Notes: generated from the sequence alone by a model not told the origin. Shown: positions 27,112-36,127, numbered from the stretch's first letter. The stretch: 64,000 bases of DNA from a bacterium (GCA_020350885.1 CP070727.1:2549830-2613829), one strand, 5' to 3'. Numbers and translations are program-made.

Positions 27112-28452
27112 ATGCCGTTCAACCTCACACAAGAGCAACTTCCGCTCATAAATATGCTTCTCAGGATCGCCGTCATGGCGGGGATCATCAGTCTCGTCGT
27201 GGGTTTCCGCTTCGTCGTCGAGTACCTGCTGCGGGCTTCCGCCTTGAGACGCGCCCAGGTTGGATTCGGGGTGCTGCTTGCGATCGTCTTTATCGCGGGG
27301 GTGCTTGTCAGGAAGCTGGTCAACCAGGCGGCGATGGATCTCTCACTTGAGGGTGCACTGATCGCTGGATTCCTCGGGGGCGTTTGGGTCGGGACCGGTG
27401 TCGGTGCGGCGATCGGATTCACGTGCTTTCTCATCGGCGAAACTGTCGCGCTTCCGTTTTACACGTGTGTCGGGTTCACAAGCGGTCTCCTCTTCCAACT
27501 GCTCGGTGTGAGGGGTGAGATCTGGAGCTTCTCGCTCAATCCGATATTTATTATCTACAATTTCATCGAGCGGCTCTTCAGGGGCAGGCTCGATCGCAAC
27601 TTTATTCCCTTTCTTCTCTGCCTGGCCTTTGCAGCGGTCAGGTACCAGATCCTCGATCGGCTCGGTTCACCGCGGCTTCTCTATGGTTACGTGCCGCGCC
27701 ACAGTATCCTCATGGCGCTCGACCTTGCGGTGCTCGTTTACACACTTGGGGTGGCCCTCAAGATCGCGAGCAACACGCGGTTCGAGATGATCCTGAGAGA
27801 GGAGGAACGCCAACTCATCCATGCCCGCCTCGCCACCCTTCGGAGCCAGATAAATCCTCATTTCCTCTTCAATACGCTGAACTCAATATCGGCGCTGATA
27901 CGTACCGATGCCGGGAAGGCGCGGGAGATGACGCACAAGCTCTCAGCAATCTTCAGAAAGTCGCTCGAGGATTACGCCGATGCGCACTCCCTCGCAGATG
28001 AGATACAGTTCATCGATGATTATCTATCGATCGAGCGCGTGCGGTTCGGTGACGAGAAGCTGAAGGTTGTCAAGGAGATCGAGCCCGGGGCTCTGGGCGC
28101 CGAGGTTCCCTCTATGATCCTTCAACCGCTCGTGGAGAATGCGATCAAGCACGGGATCTCCAAGCGAAAGGGCGGTGGTTTATTGCGGATTGCCGCCAGG
28201 AGGGAACGGGGGGGCGTCGAGATCCGGATCGTTAACAATGGTCCACCGGGTGATACGTACGAACTCGACACACTCTTCCTGCGGGGTACGGGCTTACGGA
28301 ACGTATACGAGCGCCTACAGATATATGCGTGCGATGACGGGGAGCTGAGCGTTATGCCGTGGAAAGACGGTGGTGTGGAGGTAAGGCTCTTTGTTCCGAG
28401 AATAGACGAGAGGAGGAGGGCCGTTGCAGATCCGTGTCATGATCGTCGATGA
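27112..28452 (+). CDS. LytS/YehU-type sensor histidine kinase
   Basis: A 446-residue kinase. Six or more hydrophobic helices fill residues 12-220 (5TM-Lyt-like; 'GALIAGFLGGVWVGTGVGAAIGF'-type Gly-rich helices). The His_kinase domain follows with 'LRSQINPHFLFNTLNSIS' (acceptor His), 'DYLSIERVRFGD', 'PSMILQPLVENAIKHG' (N box) and the short G-box 'RGTGLRNVYERL'. This class pairs with LytTR regulators, and its stop overlaps the start of exactly such a gene. The signal may concern cell envelope or small metabolites; not determinable here. Confidence 0.92.
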   Translation: MPFNLTQEQLPLINMLLRIAVMAGIISLVVGFRFVVEYLLRASALRRAQVGFGVLLAIVFIAGVLVRKLVNQAAMDLSLEGALIAGFLGGVWVGTGVGAAIGFTCFLIGETVALPFYTCVGFTSGLLFQLLGVRGEIWSFSLNPIFIIYNFIERLFRGRLDRNFIPFLLCLAFAAVRYQILDRLGSPRLLYGYVPRHSILMALDLAVLVYTLGVALKIASNTRFEMILREEERQLIHARLATLRSQINPHFLFNTLNSISALIRTDAGKAREMTHKLSAIFRKSLEDYADAHSLADEIQFIDDYLSIERVRFGDEKLKVVKEIEPGALGAEVPSMILQPLVENAIKHGISKRKGGGLLRIAARRERGGVEIRIVNNGPPGDTYELDTLFLRGTGLRNVYERLQIYACDDGELSVMPWKDGGVEVRLFVPRIDERRRAVADPCHDRR

Positions 28453-29185
28453 TGAGGAGCTTGCCCGTGATGAGATGCGGTATCTCCTGGGTGATGAGCA
28501 GGATGTGGCAATCGTGGGGGAGGCGGCGAGCGGTGAGGAGGCCGTCGAGCTGATCCGTGAGCAGAGACCGGACCTCGTCTTTCTCGATATCCAGATGCCC
28601 GAGATGGATGGTTTCCAGGTGGTCCGCAACCTCCTCGAGAACGACGAGGTGCCCCTCATTGTCTTCGCAACAGCCTATGACCAGTACGCCATAAGGGCTT
28701 TCGAGGTCAATGCACTCGATTACCTGCTCAAACCGATCGACAGGAATCGGTTGCATGCGGCTCTCGAACGCGCGAGAAGGGTGCTTCCCGACCGGGAGGA
28801 GTTCGTCCAAAGGATCAGGAAACTGACAGAGCAGATCAAGGTGGGCACCCGGTTTCTACCACGAATCGTCATTCGCAGAGACGACGAACTCACCCTCGTG
28901 GATGTTGAGAAGGTATCACTCCTGCACCGTGAGGGTGTCACGGTCGTCGCCCATACGGCGGATGGTGATTTCGAAACGAATTACCGTGACCTCGACGAGA
29001 TCGAGGTGCAGCTCGATCCCATCAGATTCGTTCGACTCGGCATCGACTATATCGTCAACCTGGGCAGAATTGCAGAGATCATGCCCTGGTCCGGCGGCAG
29101 GTACCTCATGGTGATGGATGACCGAAACAAGACCGAGGTACAGCTCAACCGCACTCAGGCGACACTTCTCAAGAGCAAGGTATAG
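28424..29185 (+). CDS. LytTR-family response regulator
   Basis: A 253-residue transcription factor. TTG 28424 follows AGGAGGAGGG and overlaps the kinase gene by 29 nt, so translation is coupled. Receiver domain: 'MIVDDEELARDEM', phospho-acceptor Asp in 'DLVFLDIQMPEMDG', 'FATAYDQYAIRAFEVNALDYLLKPI' split across two known motifs. The C-terminal LytTR domain carries 'RIVIRRDDELTLVDVEKVS' and 'FVRLGIDYIVNLGRIAEI', ending 'QLNRTQATLLKSK'. LytTR proteins bind paired 9-bp direct repeats; no target site was evident nearby. Confidence 0.93.
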   Translation: MQIRVMIVDDEELARDEMRYLLGDEQDVAIVGEAASGEEAVELIREQRPDLVFLDIQMPEMDGFQVVRNLLENDEVPLIVFATAYDQYAIRAFEVNALDYLLKPIDRNRLHAALERARRVLPDREEFVQRIRKLTEQIKVGTRFLPRIVIRRDDELTLVDVEKVSLLHREGVTVVAHTADGDFETNYRDLDEIEVQLDPIRFVRLGIDYIVNLGRIAEIMPWSGGRYLMVMDDRNKTEVQLNRTQATLLKSKV

Positions 29186-29209
29186 CAGGTGCTGTAAGGA
29201 GGTACATCG

Positions 29210-30586
29210 GTGGCCCGTGAGTACGATTGCGTCGTGATCGGTGGCGGGCCCGCCGGTTATCCGGCGGCGATCCGTGCATCGCAGCTCGGTGCCCGGGTGG
29301 CCCTGATAGAGAAGGGTCCGCTGGGGGGGACCTGTCTGAACTGGGGCTGTATTCCGACAAAGACACTCCATGCGACCGCTCACCTGATTGAAAGCGCCGG
29401 TGGAGCTGCCGGAATCGGTTTGCCGGATCGGGTGGCGGAGCCGGACCCGCAGGCCCTCTTTCAAAGAAAGAACGAAATTGTCGGCGAGCTCGTCTCTGGA
29501 GTGGAAAGACTTCTCAAATCGAGAAAGGTGCAGGTTCTCGGGGGGCATGCTTCGTTCACCGGCGAGAAAACGGTCGAGGTCGAGGGGGTTGGTGCCGTTG
29601 TCGGCAAGCGATTCATCATCGCATCCGGCTCGGAGGAGGTCCCGCTTCCCGGGATCGAATTCGATGGCGAACGGATCCTCTCCAGCAGGGATCTGCTCGA
29701 TCTCGGGAAGGTTCCGGACAGCCTCTGCATCGTCGGGGGTGGGGCGATCGGGTGCGAATTCGCATCCATCTTCAACGCCTTCGGTACCGATGTGACGATC
29801 GTAGAGATGCTGCCGCAACTCGTCGCCACGGAGGATCTCCAGGTGAGCAGGTACCTGCAGACCTTCTTTCGAAAAAAGGGCATCACTCTCCATCTGGGTA
29901 CGAAGGTGGCCGGCGCAACGGTTGCGGACGGGGCCGTGACCGCCACGCTTGATAATGGGAGGGACGTAACGACGGAGTTCCTCCTCGTCTCGGTCGGTCG
30001 TCGTCCGTATACCGGTGGTCTCGGAATAGAGAGAATGGATATCGCTGCCGACCGGTCCGGCGTCACCGTAAACCGGCGCATGGAGACGTCGATCACAGGT
30101 ATCTATGCGGCGGGAGATGTCATCGGAGGTTATCTGCTGGCCCATGTCGCCACCCGTGAGGGAATCGTGGCTGCGGAGAATGCGTGCGGCCTGAACCGCG
30201 AAATCCGATACGATGCGGTTCCGTCGACCATCTACACATTGCCGGAGATCTCACACGTCGGGCTCACGGAGCAGGAGGCGGCGGAGCGTGGGCTGGCGGT
30301 TGCGACCGGTCGTTTTCCCTTCGCTGCGAACGGAAAGGCGAAGGGGCTCGGTGAGAGTGAGGGTTTCGTAAAGTGGGTGGCGTCCGAAAAGGATCGAACG
30401 CTCCTCGGCCTGCATATCATCGGACCCCATGCAACCGAACTGCTGGCACCGGGTATCCTCGCAGTAGAGCATGGGATGACCGTGGATGAGTATACCGCAG
30501 CCGTATTCCCGCATCCGACACTCTCCGAGGCGCTCGCAGAGGCCGCCGACGGTGTGGAGGGCAGGGCGATCCACCTCGTGAAGTAG
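29210..30586 (+). CDS. lpdA: Dihydrolipoamide dehydrogenase (E3)
   Basis: FAD/NAD disulfide oxidoreductase of 458 residues that reoxidises lipoyl groups of 2-oxoacid dehydrogenases or the glycine cleavage system. GTG 29210 has TAAGGAGG 8 nt upstream. Features: FAD loop 'VIGGGPAGYPAAIRASQLG', redox pair 'GGTCLNWGCIPTK', NAD loop 'IVGGGAIGCEFASIF', 'GIYAAGDVIGG' and the catalytic His-Glu dyad 'FPHPTLSEALAEA'. No E1/E2 genes are next to it, so the complex served is unknown. Confidence 0.94.
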   Translation: MAREYDCVVIGGGPAGYPAAIRASQLGARVALIEKGPLGGTCLNWGCIPTKTLHATAHLIESAGGAAGIGLPDRVAEPDPQALFQRKNEIVGELVSGVERLLKSRKVQVLGGHASFTGEKTVEVEGVGAVVGKRFIIASGSEEVPLPGIEFDGERILSSRDLLDLGKVPDSLCIVGGGAIGCEFASIFNAFGTDVTIVEMLPQLVATEDLQVSRYLQTFFRKKGITLHLGTKVAGATVADGAVTATLDNGRDVTTEFLLVSVGRRPYTGGLGIERMDIAADRSGVTVNRRMETSITGIYAAGDVIGGYLLAHVATREGIVAAENACGLNREIRYDAVPSTIYTLPEISHVGLTEQEAAERGLAVATGRFPFAANGKAKGLGESEGFVKWVASEKDRTLLGLHIIGPHATELLAPGILAVEHGMTVDEYTAAVFPHPTLSEALAEAADGVEGRAIHLVK

Positions 30587-30649
30587 TGCATGATCGGCAC
30601 CGCGGGAGAGAAAGGCGGGGATGGTACCGTTTCGCAGGCTGATTTATGG

Positions 30650-30678
30650 TTGACCTGTCAGAATCGGTTTTATTAATT
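30650..30678 (+). promoter_or_regulatory. Possible promoter for ferredoxin-selD
   Basis: TTGACC (30650-30655), 17 nt, TTAATT (30673-30678) in an AT-rich patch; a second -10-like TATAAA lies at 30678-30683. It is placed about 100 nt before the ferredoxin start. Confidence 0.45.
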
Positions 30679-30777
30679 ATAAAGAAGCTTGTTACGTTCC
30701 AGGATAGCTCGGGTATACCTTTACCGCCCTGAACAGAGATTCACCTTTCCCGTAGCAGATGAGCGGAGGGGGACAAG

Positions 30778-30948
30778 GTGTATGTGATTACAGAAAACTG
30801 TATCTGCTGCGGTGCGTGTGTGCCCGAATGTCCCGTCGAAGCGATTTCTGAGGGAAACGAAGTTTATTTAATCGATGAGGAGATGTGCACCGATTGCGGG
30901 ACCTGTGTCGAAAGCTGCCCTGTCGAGGCGATAGAGGAGAGGGACTAG
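30778..30948 (+). CDS. Small 2[4Fe-4S] ferredoxin
   Basis: A 56-residue protein starting at GTG 30778 after GGAGGGGG (about 30765-30772). Two complete cluster motifs are visible: 'CICCGACVPECPVEAI' and 'CTDCGTCVESCPVEAI', each CxxCxxCxxxCP, as in clostridial-type ferredoxins. It carries low-potential electrons in the cytosol. It lies 52 nt before selD on the same strand, so it may share a transcript. Too short for most default gene cut-offs. Confidence 0.92.
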   Translation: MYVITENCICCGACVPECPVEAISEGNEVYLIDEEMCTDCGTCVESCPVEAIEERD

Positions 30949-31000
30949 TCGAGCTGTAGTTCCGTATTCAAACGGTGTAGCTGTGAGACTGGATAGGCAG

Positions 31001-32050
31001 ATGGCAAAGAAGAAGTATCGCTTGACGGCTATGGCTTCCTGTGCCGGTTGAGCATCGAAGCTCAGCCCAACGGAGTTGTGGCCCATCCTCAAACATCTAC
31101 CGGAGCAGGATCATCCCGATCTGCTGATAGGGTACAATCAGGCGGATGACAGTGGTGTCATGCGCCTTGACGATGATCGGGCGATCGTGTTCACGGTGGA
31201 TTTCTTTCCCGCCATCGTGGACGATCCGTATATTTTCGGCCAGGTAGCAGCGGCGAATGCCATGAGCGATGTCTACGCAATGGGTGGTCGCCCCCTCTCC
31301 GCGCTGAATATCGTCGGGTTCCCGGTCAAGGACCTGCCGATCGATCTCCTCGAGGATGTACTCAGGGGCGGTGCCGAGAAGGTGAACGAGGCGGGTGCGG
31401 TCGTTGTGGGGGGGCATACGATCAAGGATTCGGAGCTCAAGTACGGTCTCGCCGTGGTCGGACTCGTCGACCCCCGTCGTATTCTAAGGATCAATGGCGC
31501 CCGGCCGGGCGACCGGCTGGTTCTGACAAAACCGATCGGTACCGGTATATACTCCACGGCCTTGAAAAAGGAGGAGCTCTCGGGAGCGCAGGAGAAGCTC
31601 TTCTACGATGTGATGACAACACTCAACAGGGCGGCCAGCGAGGAGCTCGGCAACCACCAGGCGAGTGCCTGTACCGATGTCACCGGCTTCGGTCTCCTCG
31701 GGCACAGCCTCGAGATGGCGGAAGAATCGGATGTCACCGTTGCCATCGACGCTGCCTCCGTGCCGAAGCTCGACGGCGTTCTCGATCTCGCCGGTCGGGG
31801 ATTCCTCACCGGCGGTGGCATGGCAAACAGGGAATACGCCGCCGGGAAGCTGCGTTTCGAGAGCGATCCCTCCACTGAGCTCGAGATGCTCCTCTACGAT
31901 GCACAGACCTCCGGAGGACTGCTCGTTTCGCTCCCAGCCGGCAAGGCGGATTCCTACGTCACGAAGATTCATGCCGCGGGTGTGTCGGGCGCGGCGATAA
32001 TCGGTGAGGTTCATGAGCCGGCGGATGTTCGAATTATCGTGAATGTATGA
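31001..32050 (+). CDS. selD: Selenide, water dikinase, itself a probable selenoprotein
   Basis: Makes selenophosphate from selenide and ATP for selenocysteine and selenouridine. The frame from ATG 31001 contains TGA at codon 17 (31049-31051), exactly the position of catalytic Cys17 in E. coli SelD: 'RLTAMASCAG', Sec, 'ASKLSPTELWPIL'. Many SelD proteins have Sec here. Read through, it is 349 residues. Downstream: 'NQADDSGVM' (ATP site), 'FTVDFFPAIVDDPYIFGQVAAAN' in the usual two motifs, 'VVGGHTIKDSELKYGL' and 'TDVTGFGLLGHSLEM'. The RBS is weak. Conventional gene callers would start it falsely at 31076. Confidence 0.93.
31049..31051 (+). other. In-frame TGA, selenocysteine codon of selD
   Basis: Position-for-position equivalent to the catalytic Cys/Sec of SelD. 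A 5-bp stem AGCTC (31059-31063)/GAGTT (31073-31077) with a 9-nt loop begins 7 nt downstream and could be the SECIS hairpin, though it is modest. Confidence 0.85.
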
Positions 32051-32067
32051 TCAGGAGATCCGGCCGT

Positions 32068-32637
32068 TCAGCCCTTTTTCTGCCTTCTTATCTTCGATTC
32101 CTCCCGGCTCAGCAGACAACCGCAATAATCCTGTCTGGTCAGGCAGAGCTCCTTACTCCGATCGACACTGATATTGAAACCGTCCTTCTTCTTGAAGTCC
32201 TCCGCGTAGAATGTGAGACCGTACCGGGCGACGGCCTCACGCCCGATCGCCTCGATCCGGGTATAGATCTTGTGGGGGCTCACAGAGAGTGTTGTGGTTA
32301 TCACTTCGATGTCGAGATCGGCGGCCATTCGCGCTGTCTCCTCGAGCCGGATACGGTAACATATCCAGCAACGCTCGCTCTTCTCCGGCAGGTTACGGTA
32401 TGGTTCTATCGCCTCCCACCACGTTTCCGGTTGGTAGGTTCCCTCGATGAAGGGCACACCGATCCGCCGGCACAGCGCGCGCATCTCCTCCAGGCGGAGC
32501 CGGTACTCCGCATCCGGATGAATGTTCGGATTGAAGTAAAAAGCGGCGACGACGAATTGCTCCTGCAGATGCGGGAGGACATAGCACGCGCATGATGCGC
32601 AGCACACGTGGACGAGGATTGTATTCTTCTCAATCAT
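32068..32637 (-). CDS. queH: Epoxyqueuosine reductase QueH
   Basis: The DUF208-type, non-B12 enzyme for the last step of queuosine synthesis in tRNA wobble position 34. 189 residues with the diagnostic cysteines 'HVCCASC' near the N-terminus, 'RCWICYRIRLEETA' in the middle and 'RQDYCGCLLS' near the C-terminus, which bind the [4Fe-4S] cluster and adjacent metal site. Also 'FYFNPNIHPDAEY'. It converges on selD with 17 nt between stops. Confidence 0.93.
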   Translation of the reverse strand: MIEKNTILVHVCCASCACYVLPHLQEQFVVAAFYFNPNIHPDAEYRLRLEEMRALCRRIGVPFIEGTYQPETWWEAIEPYRNLPEKSERCWICYRIRLEETARMAADLDIEVITTTLSVSPHKIYTRIEAIGREAVARYGLTFYAEDFKKKDGFNISVDRSKELCLTRQDYCGCLLSREESKIRRQKKG

Positions 32638-32679
32638 GGACGGGTAACGGGTCGGTGAAGGAGGAAAGGAGCTGTGTCC

Positions 32680-33987
32680 TCACCGGTTGGCCCCTTTGAC
32701 ACTTTCCGGAGGCGGCACCGCCTCGGCGAAGTGCTCTGTTCGCCAGTCTTCGATCGGTATCCCGTGAAGCTCGACCAGCCACTTGTCTCTGAGCTCGATA
32801 AACCGGACCAAGTTCTCTTCGCTCACCGGCTTGGCCGGTGGGAGCTTTATCCTGCGCGGATTCACGAACCGCCCGTTCTTCTTCACCCGGTAGTCGAGGT
32901 GCGGTCCCGTGGTGTATCCTGTCGAACCGACGTAACCGATCACCTGTCCCTGCTTCACCTTCGACCCTTGCCGTATCCCCTTGGCGAAGCGGGAGAGGTG
33001 CATGTAGTAGGTAATGTAATTCTGGTTGTGTCTGACCTTGACGTAGTTTCCGTTGGCCCTGGTTCGGGATGCCTTGATCACCGTTCCGTCGCCGGTGGAC
33101 ATGACCGGAGTGCCCACCGGAGCCGCGTAGTCGATACCCAGGTGCGGGGCAAAGTGGTGGAGTACGGGGTGGTATCGCCGGCGGCTGAAGCTCGAGCTTA
33201 TTCTGGTATACGAGAGCGGTGCCTTGAGAAGCTGCTTTCGAAGAGAACGTCCCTTCTCATCGAAGTAATCGGAGAATCGTTCCTCGTTCTCGAAGAGGAA
33301 CGCATAGTGGCTTTCGCCCTGTGTGTTGAACTCCGCCGTGATGATACGCCCGATCTTCTTCAGTCCATCGAAACGCGTCTTCGCTTCGTAAATGACACGG
33401 TAGTAGTCGTTCTTTCTGAGCTCAACGAAGAAGTCGATATCCCAGGCGAAGATGTCGCATAACTTTGCGCCGAGCTCGAGCGGCAGCCCCTGCTCTTGGA
33501 GTGAGTTGAAGAGAGAGTGCTTTATGATCCCGGAGGCTGCCCTGTATTCGATCTCGAACGGGTAGGATTTCCGTTCGGCCGCGAAAGCATTGTCGCACCG
33601 CACCACCTCGATGTAGTCTTCTTCGTTTATCGAGAAGGTGAGTGAATCGAAGGCACCCCCGCTGTCGGCGAAGATTTGATAGCTCTGACCAGGGTAAATT
33701 CTCCTGAAATCATAGTGGGGATTGGATACCTTCTTGATCTCGTGTATCTCCTGGGGGCTCATGCCGCAGCCGAGCATAAGGTCGAAGAAGCTCGTGTTCT
33801 TTCCTACGATGCCCGCATAGGTTGGTGAGGGCGGTTCGAGTTCGGCGATAACGGTGTCTTCCGCCTCGAGCACAGGCTTCTCGCTTACGACCGTCTCGGT
33901 TTCAGGTGGCCGTCCCAGGGCAATGACGATCAGTATGACCAGGGCTACTGTGCAATAAATAACTATTCTTGTTCTTTCAGCTGTCAT
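32680..33987 (-). CDS. M23-family murein endopeptidase, membrane-anchored
   Basis: A 435-residue protein; ATG at 33987 puts a transmembrane anchor ('IVIYCTVALVILIVIALG') at residues 6-24. Residues 50-110 resemble the LysM/OapA region found in large M23 enzymes ('IKKVSNPHYDFRRIYPGQ'). The peptidase domain near residue 290 has 'HHFAPHLGIDYAAPVGTPV' (zinc H-x3-D), 'YYMHLSRFAKGI' and 'TTGPHLDYRVKKNG', where the last ligand motif is H-L-D instead of the usual H-x-H; this variant occurs in the family. It probably cleaves peptidoglycan cross-links. It lies 42 nt downstream of queH's start on the same strand. Confidence 0.9.
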   Translation of the reverse strand: MTAERTRIVIYCTVALVILIVIALGRPPETETVVSEKPVLEAEDTVIAELEPPSPTYAGIVGKNTSFFDLMLGCGMSPQEIHEIKKVSNPHYDFRRIYPGQSYQIFADSGGAFDSLTFSINEEDYIEVVRCDNAFAAERKSYPFEIEYRAASGIIKHSLFNSLQEQGLPLELGAKLCDIFAWDIDFFVELRKNDYYRVIYEAKTRFDGLKKIGRIITAEFNTQGESHYAFLFENEERFSDYFDEKGRSLRKQLLKAPLSYTRISSSFSRRRYHPVLHHFAPHLGIDYAAPVGTPVMSTGDGTVIKASRTRANGNYVKVRHNQNYITYYMHLSRFAKGIRQGSKVKQGQVIGYVGSTGYTTGPHLDYRVKKNGRFVNPRRIKLPPAKPVSEENLVRFIELRDKWLVELHGIPIEDWRTEHFAEAVPPPESVKGANR

Positions 33988-34010
33988 GGCATAATTCGTA
34001 ACTTGCTGAA

Positions 34011-34039
34011 AGATAGCCAGCAAGCCGATTTTTCGTCAA
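34011..34039 (-). promoter_or_regulatory. Promoter for the M23 peptidase gene
   Basis: Read on the minus strand: TTGACG (34039-34034), 17 nt, CTATCT (34016-34011), 23 nt before the start at 33987. Confidence 0.5.
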
Positions 34040-34056
34040 GAGAAAGTTATATGCGT

Positions 34057-34136
34057 GTTACCGGTTGCAAGAAGTGGACCCGGAGGGCCGCAGACCGAGC
34101 CTCTCCCGGGCTGTATAGCCCCTGATGAGTGGTAAC
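34057..34136. ncRNA. Candidate structured RNA element
   Basis: An 80-nt block closed by GTTACC (34057-34062) and GGTAAC (34131-34136), with internal helices: CCCGG/CCGGG and AGG/CCT, or alternatively GGGCT-GTAT-AGCCC. It is followed by TTTTATT. It lies between the two divergent promoters, so it is not the leader of either neighbour as I place them; it could be a small RNA, a terminator or a protein site. It matches no riboswitch consensus I know. Confidence 0.3.
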
Positions 34137-34221
34137 TTTTATTGGAAAAACAACTTATGAACTATAGGAGTGCCTGATACGGAAATGCTTATTCCATCAC
34201 AGTTCGGTATGGAAAAAAATA

Positions 34222-34250
34222 TTGAAATCGTTTTGTCCTCTTCGGATAAT
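34222..34250 (+). promoter_or_regulatory. Promoter for the radical SAM gene
   Basis: TTGAAA (34222-34227), 17 nt, GATAAT (34245-34250), leaving a leader of about 118 nt before ATG 34375, which has GGGAGGG as RBS. Confidence 0.6.
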
Positions 34251-34374
34251 ATCATCCGTGGATGTATCACCGAAATGAGGTTGCACCGTTAATTTTTTTT
34301 TAAGCTGTTCGTGAGACACCGTACAGAGCCTCTATGCGGACCGGAAGGGGAGGTATCAATCCAGGGAGGGTGCA

Positions 34375-36003
34375 ATGAAGAATCCGGAAGCTGTTGACCC
34401 TGATAGTTTGCCGGAAGAAATCGAAATCATCCATGAAACGGTACCAATTTCTACTTCACGACGTTCACCGGCCACGCAGGCCACGCCAAAAGGTCTTCCA
34501 AAAACGATCGTCTCTCTTTGCCCGGAATGTTGCAGAAAGCTGGACGCAACCCTCTACGAGGAGGACAACAAGGTCTACCTGACGAAGACCTGCCCCGAGC
34601 ATGGCGTGATACGGGATTGCATCTCGAGTGATGCCAAGTTCTATCTCAAAATGGAGAAGTGGACATTCGAGGATGAGAAAGGGATCGATACTCCGATCGT
34701 GACCGATCCTGCATCCTGCCCCGATACATGCGGACTGTGCAGGAATCATTTGGCGACTGCATGCCAGCTCAATATCGATCTCACCAACAGATGTAATTTG
34801 AACTGCCCCTGTTGCTTTGCCAATGCAAATGCAAGCAATACACTCTATGAGGTCTCCCGTAGCCAGATCGAACATATGCTTCAAACATCGCGCAATGTAA
34901 GGCCCCGTCGTAACAAGACGATCCAGTACGCCGGAGGGGAGCCGACGATCCACCCGGACTTCGTGTGGGCGGTGCGGCGTGCGAAGGAGATCGGTTTCAC
35001 CTATGTGATGGTGGCGACCAATGGTCTCACATTCGCCCGGAACCGGGACCTGGCATATAGATCCAAGGAAGCAGGGCTCGATGCGCTCTATCTCCAGTTC
35101 GACGGCACTACCGATGAGATATATATGAGGACACGGGGCAGGCCGATCGCCGAGCTCAAGTATCGTGCAATCGAGAACGCAAGGGCGGCCGGTATCCGGG
35201 TGGTTCTCGTACCCACCTTGATCAAAGGTGTCAATGATCACGGGATAGGAGACATTATCAAATATGCCCTGGGAAACCTGGACGTTATAAACGGAATCAG
35301 CTTTCAGCCGATCTCGTTTACCGGGCGGATTCCGCCCGAGAGACGTAAGAATCAACGGTTTACCATGGCGGATCTCGCCTGGGCGGTGAAGGAACAGACA
35401 GGCTACCTCGATCCCTACCGTGACTGGTATCCCCTCTCGTTCGTCTCGCCGCTCTCGAAGCTCATGGAAAAGCTAGGGGGCAAGCCCACGATGACGATCT
35501 CCTGCCACAGTGATTGTGGCGTAGGGGCATACGTGATCTCCGACGGCGAGGGTACCGTGGTGCCGATCACACAGTTTGTAGATATCGAGAATGTGATGAT
35601 GGAGATCAACAGGATGAGCAAGAAGATGATCTCCTTTCTCAACAGACCGATCTTCCTCGCCCAGTTCTACAATGTGCTGCGCAGGCATTATCTCGGTGAC
35701 GAGCTGCCGGAGGGATTCAGATTTTTCGACTTCCTCAAAGCCCTGGCGCCGACACTCCTCAGAAGGGCATCCAGTATAGGCAAGAAGTATCAATGGCGTT
35801 TCCTGATCGTCCTGTCGATGCACTTCCAGGATCTCTACAACTACAACCTCGATCGTATCCGTCGCTGCAATGTGCACTATGCAGCCCCGAACGGCCGCAT
35901 CTACCCCTTCTGCACCTACAATTCCGGACCCATGTACCGTGAAGCGATCGAGCGGGAGTTTGCCCGGCCGTTCGAAGGAACGGGGGAGACCGGAACTCCC
36001 TAG
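34375..36003 (+). CDS. Radical SAM protein related to tetraether lipid synthase (Tes/MJ0619 family)
   Basis: A 542-residue enzyme. The N-terminal iron/zinc knuckle has 'LCPECCRKLDATLYEEDNK' and 'CPEHG' (residues 49-77), then 'CPDTCGLCRNH' (115-125), then the radical SAM motif 'RCNLNCPCCFANANA' with C140, C144 and C147 (CX3CX2C). The SAM-side 'YAGGEPTIHPDF' and late cysteines 'CHSDCGVGAYV' and 'YPFCTYNSGP' complete the layout of the archaeal tetraether synthase family, which joins lipid alkyl chains carbon to carbon using extra Fe-S clusters. Bacterial homologues exist and are mostly uncharacterised. Whether this one makes membrane-spanning lipids is inference. It is transcribed from its own promoter. 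Confidence 0.82.
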   Translation: MKNPEAVDPDSLPEEIEIIHETVPISTSRRSPATQATPKGLPKTIVSLCPECCRKLDATLYEEDNKVYLTKTCPEHGVIRDCISSDAKFYLKMEKWTFEDEKGIDTPIVTDPASCPDTCGLCRNHLATACQLNIDLTNRCNLNCPCCFANANASNTLYEVSRSQIEHMLQTSRNVRPRRNKTIQYAGGEPTIHPDFVWAVRRAKEIGFTYVMVATNGLTFARNRDLAYRSKEAGLDALYLQFDGTTDEIYMRTRGRPIAELKYRAIENARAAGIRVVLVPTLIKGVNDHGIGDIIKYALGNLDVINGISFQPISFTGRIPPERRKNQRFTMADLAWAVKEQTGYLDPYRDWYPLSFVSPLSKLMEKLGGKPTMTISCHSDCGVGAYVISDGEGTVVPITQFVDIENVMMEINRMSKKMISFLNRPIFLAQFYNVLRRHYLGDELPEGFRFFDFLKALAPTLLRRASSIGKKYQWRFLIVLSMHFQDLYNYNLDRIRRCNVHYAAPNGRIYPFCTYNSGPMYREAIEREFARPFEGTGETGTP

Positions 36004-36127
36004 ACGGATGCAGATTCCTTTCCGGTTACCCATGTTGCAATCTCGGTCGAAGTGCGGTATTCTTCCCTATCCTGCGGTGCCGGGCGGCCCCGGACCCGGA
36101 AATCGGCTTTATACAGGTGATACAGGT

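Noticed and set aside
34121-34160. Hammerhead ribozyme core (CTGATGA then GAAA)
   Set aside because: The sequence before GAAA is not the required C closing stem II and no stem III/cleavage-site partner can be drawn.
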